A DNA stretch of 64,000 nt from Allobosea vaviloviae (GTDB taxonomy: Bacteria > Pseudomonadota > Alphaproteobacteria > Rhizobiales > Beijerinckiaceae): contig NZ_LGSZ01000019.1 of assembly GCF_001298265.1 (NCBI RefSeq), positions 80,799 through 144,798 on the forward strand, in the 5' to 3' direction. Of this stretch, positions 62,106 through 64,000 are shown piece after piece. Positions within the stretch are counted from its first letter, which is position 1. Every line of letters begins with the position of its first letter. Under the pieces are notes generated by a model, which saw nothing but the letters and a program-made list of their open reading frames with translations, searched no databases and was not told the origin of the DNA. Position numbers and translations under genes: made by a program.

Positions 62106-63422
62106 ATGGCCACCCAAGCCAAGGTCTACAGGGCTACGCCGCCCCTCGAGCAGTGGAAGAAGGACAGCGCCGTCTCCCTGGCAAGGCGCAGCGATGACAC
62201 GATCCTGACCCGTATCGACACGTTGATCGACGAATACGGAAAATGCCAGGACGGTTACGTCAAGATTCAGCTCAAGGCGGATCTTTTCTTCACGCTCGAC
62301 TACTGGCTGAAGGACGTCAAGCGCCATTCATCGATGAACAAAGGTCGCACGCCAGCGATCTATGGACTCTATCAATTCACCGCCGAAACGTTGGCCCAGT
62401 CGCTGGGCACGACAGTCAATGTCCTGCCGGAGTATCTTGAGCGGCATTTCGGCCGCCGGTTGTCCTATCACGGCGAGCATCTCGACGTGCTGGGCCAAGC
62501 CGCGATCTATCTCAGTCGCGCCGAGGTCGACAAATACCGCCTGACCTTCCGAAAGGGGAAGGCCTACATGTTCACCTGGCCCGGCAAGGGGATCGAGGGC
62601 GCCGAAAAGAACGCCGGCGCGCTCAGCCTCGTGCTCGCCGATTCATCGACCGCAACCAGCCCCGTCTTCAACAAGTCGGCAAACTGGGGCGGGTTCGCCA
62701 TGAGCATGGGCCGCGAGCTCTACATGGCCCGCCATCATTGCCGGAAAGGGTTCGGCGACGAGGGCAATTTCTATCACTCGTCCTATCTCGCCGGGGAGCC
62801 CGTGCTCTGCGCCGGCACCATCAAGATGAAGAACGGGATCATTGCCGAGGTCTGCAACGACAGCGGCCATTACCGACCGGACGCGCGCAACTTCATCGGG
62901 TTCCTGCAGACGCTGCAGATGCACGGCGTCAACATCGCTTCGGTGGTGGTGGGCGATTATTCAGGCGCATTGCGCGCCAACGGGCATCATTTCCTGGCGG
63001 CGCAGGGCAACTGGGCGCGGGCGGCGCTGACGGGGCAGGCCAGCGTCTTCGCCGCCAACGAAAACGCAAAGGCGAGCTATGGCGGCGAAAAGCGCCACGA
63101 GCAGCAGATCATCGCGCGCATGTATCGCGAGGCCGTGGCCGCAGGTCTGGCGGGAGAATCGCGCGAGGAACGGCAATATTTCTGCGAGCGGCTGCAGGGC
63201 TTCATCAAGGTGGGGGCCAATGGGGCGACGAACCAACCCTTCGCGCCCTTCGTCAACACAACCTGGATGATGCAGGCGATCGACCGTTTCTACCGGCCAG
63301 CCCCCGCGCCGATTCACCAGAAGCTTCCCCCACCTCCGGTTCCGGCGCGGCAGCCGATGGTTCCCGGACGCAACCCGCCGCCTCCGCCCAAGCCCGGCCC
63401 GCGGCTCCCGCCGCGGCCCTGA
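62106..63422 (+). CDS. Putative secreted effector with a proline-rich tail, unknown function
   Basis: 438 residues from the ATG at 62106, with no signal peptide and no membrane helix. A helical first third is followed by a central region with YHSSYLAGEPVLCAGTIK, NGIIAEVCNDSGHYRPDARNF and TLQMHGVNIASVVVGDY; an HSS(Y/F)LxGxPVxxAG plus SGHYxP pattern is one I recall from uncharacterised bacterial proteins, some proposed as effectors. The last 45 residues are almost all P, R and A (QKLPPPPVPARQP, NPPPPPKPGPRLPPRP). The proline tail would suit SH3 binding. The neighbours give no secretion genes. Function unknown. Confidence 0.6.
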   Translation: MATQAKVYRATPPLEQWKKDSAVSLARRSDDTILTRIDTLIDEYGKCQDGYVKIQLKADLFFTLDYWLKDVKRHSSMNKGRTPAIYGLYQFTAETLAQSLGTTVNVLPEYLERHFGRRLSYHGEHLDVLGQAAIYLSRAEVDKYRLTFRKGKAYMFTWPGKGIEGAEKNAGALSLVLADSSTATSPVFNKSANWGGFAMSMGRELYMARHHCRKGFGDEGNFYHSSYLAGEPVLCAGTIKMKNGIIAEVCNDSGHYRPDARNFIGFLQTLQMHGVNIASVVVGDYSGALRANGHHFLAAQGNWARAALTGQASVFAANENAKASYGGEKRHEQQIIARMYREAVAAGLAGESREERQYFCERLQGFIKVGANGATNQPFAPFVNTTWMMQAIDRFYRPAPAPIHQKLPPPPVPARQPMVPGRNPPPPPKPGPRLPPRP

Positions 63423-63446
63423 GGCCGCAGAGGGGGCCGCACTTGC

Positions 63447-63608
63447 TCAGAACACGGCGAGATAGCGCAGCAGCGAGATGATGCCGATGACGATGACGAT
63501 GATCTGGACGACGTTCTTGATCTGGCTGTCGAGCGGCAGCATCCGAACGAGATAGAGCACGAGGCCGATGACGAGGACCGTGATCAGCAGCGAAATGAGA
63601 ATGGACAT
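63447..63608 (-). CDS. Small membrane protein (Thivi_2564-like)
   Basis: 53 residues from the ATG at 63608. Two hydrophobic helices (ISLLITVLVIGLVLYLV and VVQIIVIVIGIISLL) join through RMLPLDSQIK, which is the pattern I recall for the Thivi_2564 membrane family. Function unknown. The longer frame to 63677 lacks conserved sequence. Confidence 0.72.
   Translation of the reverse strand: MSILISLLITVLVIGLVLYLVRMLPLDSQIKNVVQIIVIVIGIISLLRYLAVF

Positions 63609-64000
<392 letters not shown>

Overview
The window reads as chromosome from a GC-rich alphaproteobacterium of the order Hyphomicrobiales (Rhizobiales), most like Bosea or a close relative. The support is a MucR/Ros-type regulator, phasins, an Hsp20-DUF1150 pair, DUF1236 proteins, a PdhS-like histidine kinase, a tRNA-His with A at position 73 and an infC gene that starts at ATT. 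The genus is inferred from recall; no search was run.

Left part (1-25 kb): the window opens inside a low-GC gene for a nucleotidyltransferase-like protein, then mucR, an oligopeptidase B-like peptidase, a low-complexity membrane protein, sodB, a chemoreceptor, a YdjC-type deacetylase divergent from a GT2 glycosyltransferase and murJ, a nitronate monooxygenase, ilvE, azlCD, a phosphopantetheinyl transferase, two tandem TerC proteins, a dehalogenase-like hydrolase/tartrate dehydrogenase operon, and pheS-glycosyltransferase-pheT.

Middle (25-44 kb): the usual translation cluster infC-rpmI-rplT-pheS-pheT keeps its order and strand (minus) but is split into three blocks. Between pheS and rplT lie two cysteine-containing secreted proteins, an SCO1-like copper protein, a LOG-family protein and a low-GC PAS-like protein. 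Between rpmI and infC lie a cytoplasmic Cache-Cache-CheW protein, an RpiR regulator/aminotransferase/binding-protein operon, a DUF1176-like secreted protein and a class II aldolase. After infC come a GT4 glycosyltransferase, a hydrolase, hsp20-DUF1150, tRNA-His and two phasins.

Right part (44-64 kb): a PdhS-like kinase, a single-chain type IIG-like restriction-modification enzyme with a small divergent gene, a GST, a DMT exporter, a LysR-tctB-tctA-tctC operon for tripartite carboxylate uptake, two DUF1236 paralogues, and a uracil catabolism (URC) set made of upp, a URC4/DUF1688 gene and a URC1 (GTP cyclohydrolase II-like) gene. An effector-like protein with a proline-rich tail and a small membrane protein close the window.

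Intergenic palindromes of two families recur (3.6, 10.3, 14.0, 38.4 and 59.3 kb). Runs of pure C and G at 15.34-15.45 kb and 63.84-63.97 kb look like sequencing or assembly artefacts. The strongest leads are the restriction-modification locus, the effector-like protein, the URC set, the glycosyltransferase embedded between pheS and pheT, the paired cysteine proteins beside SCO1, and the soluble Cache-CheW protein. I found no CRISPR array, rRNA, prophage or transposase.
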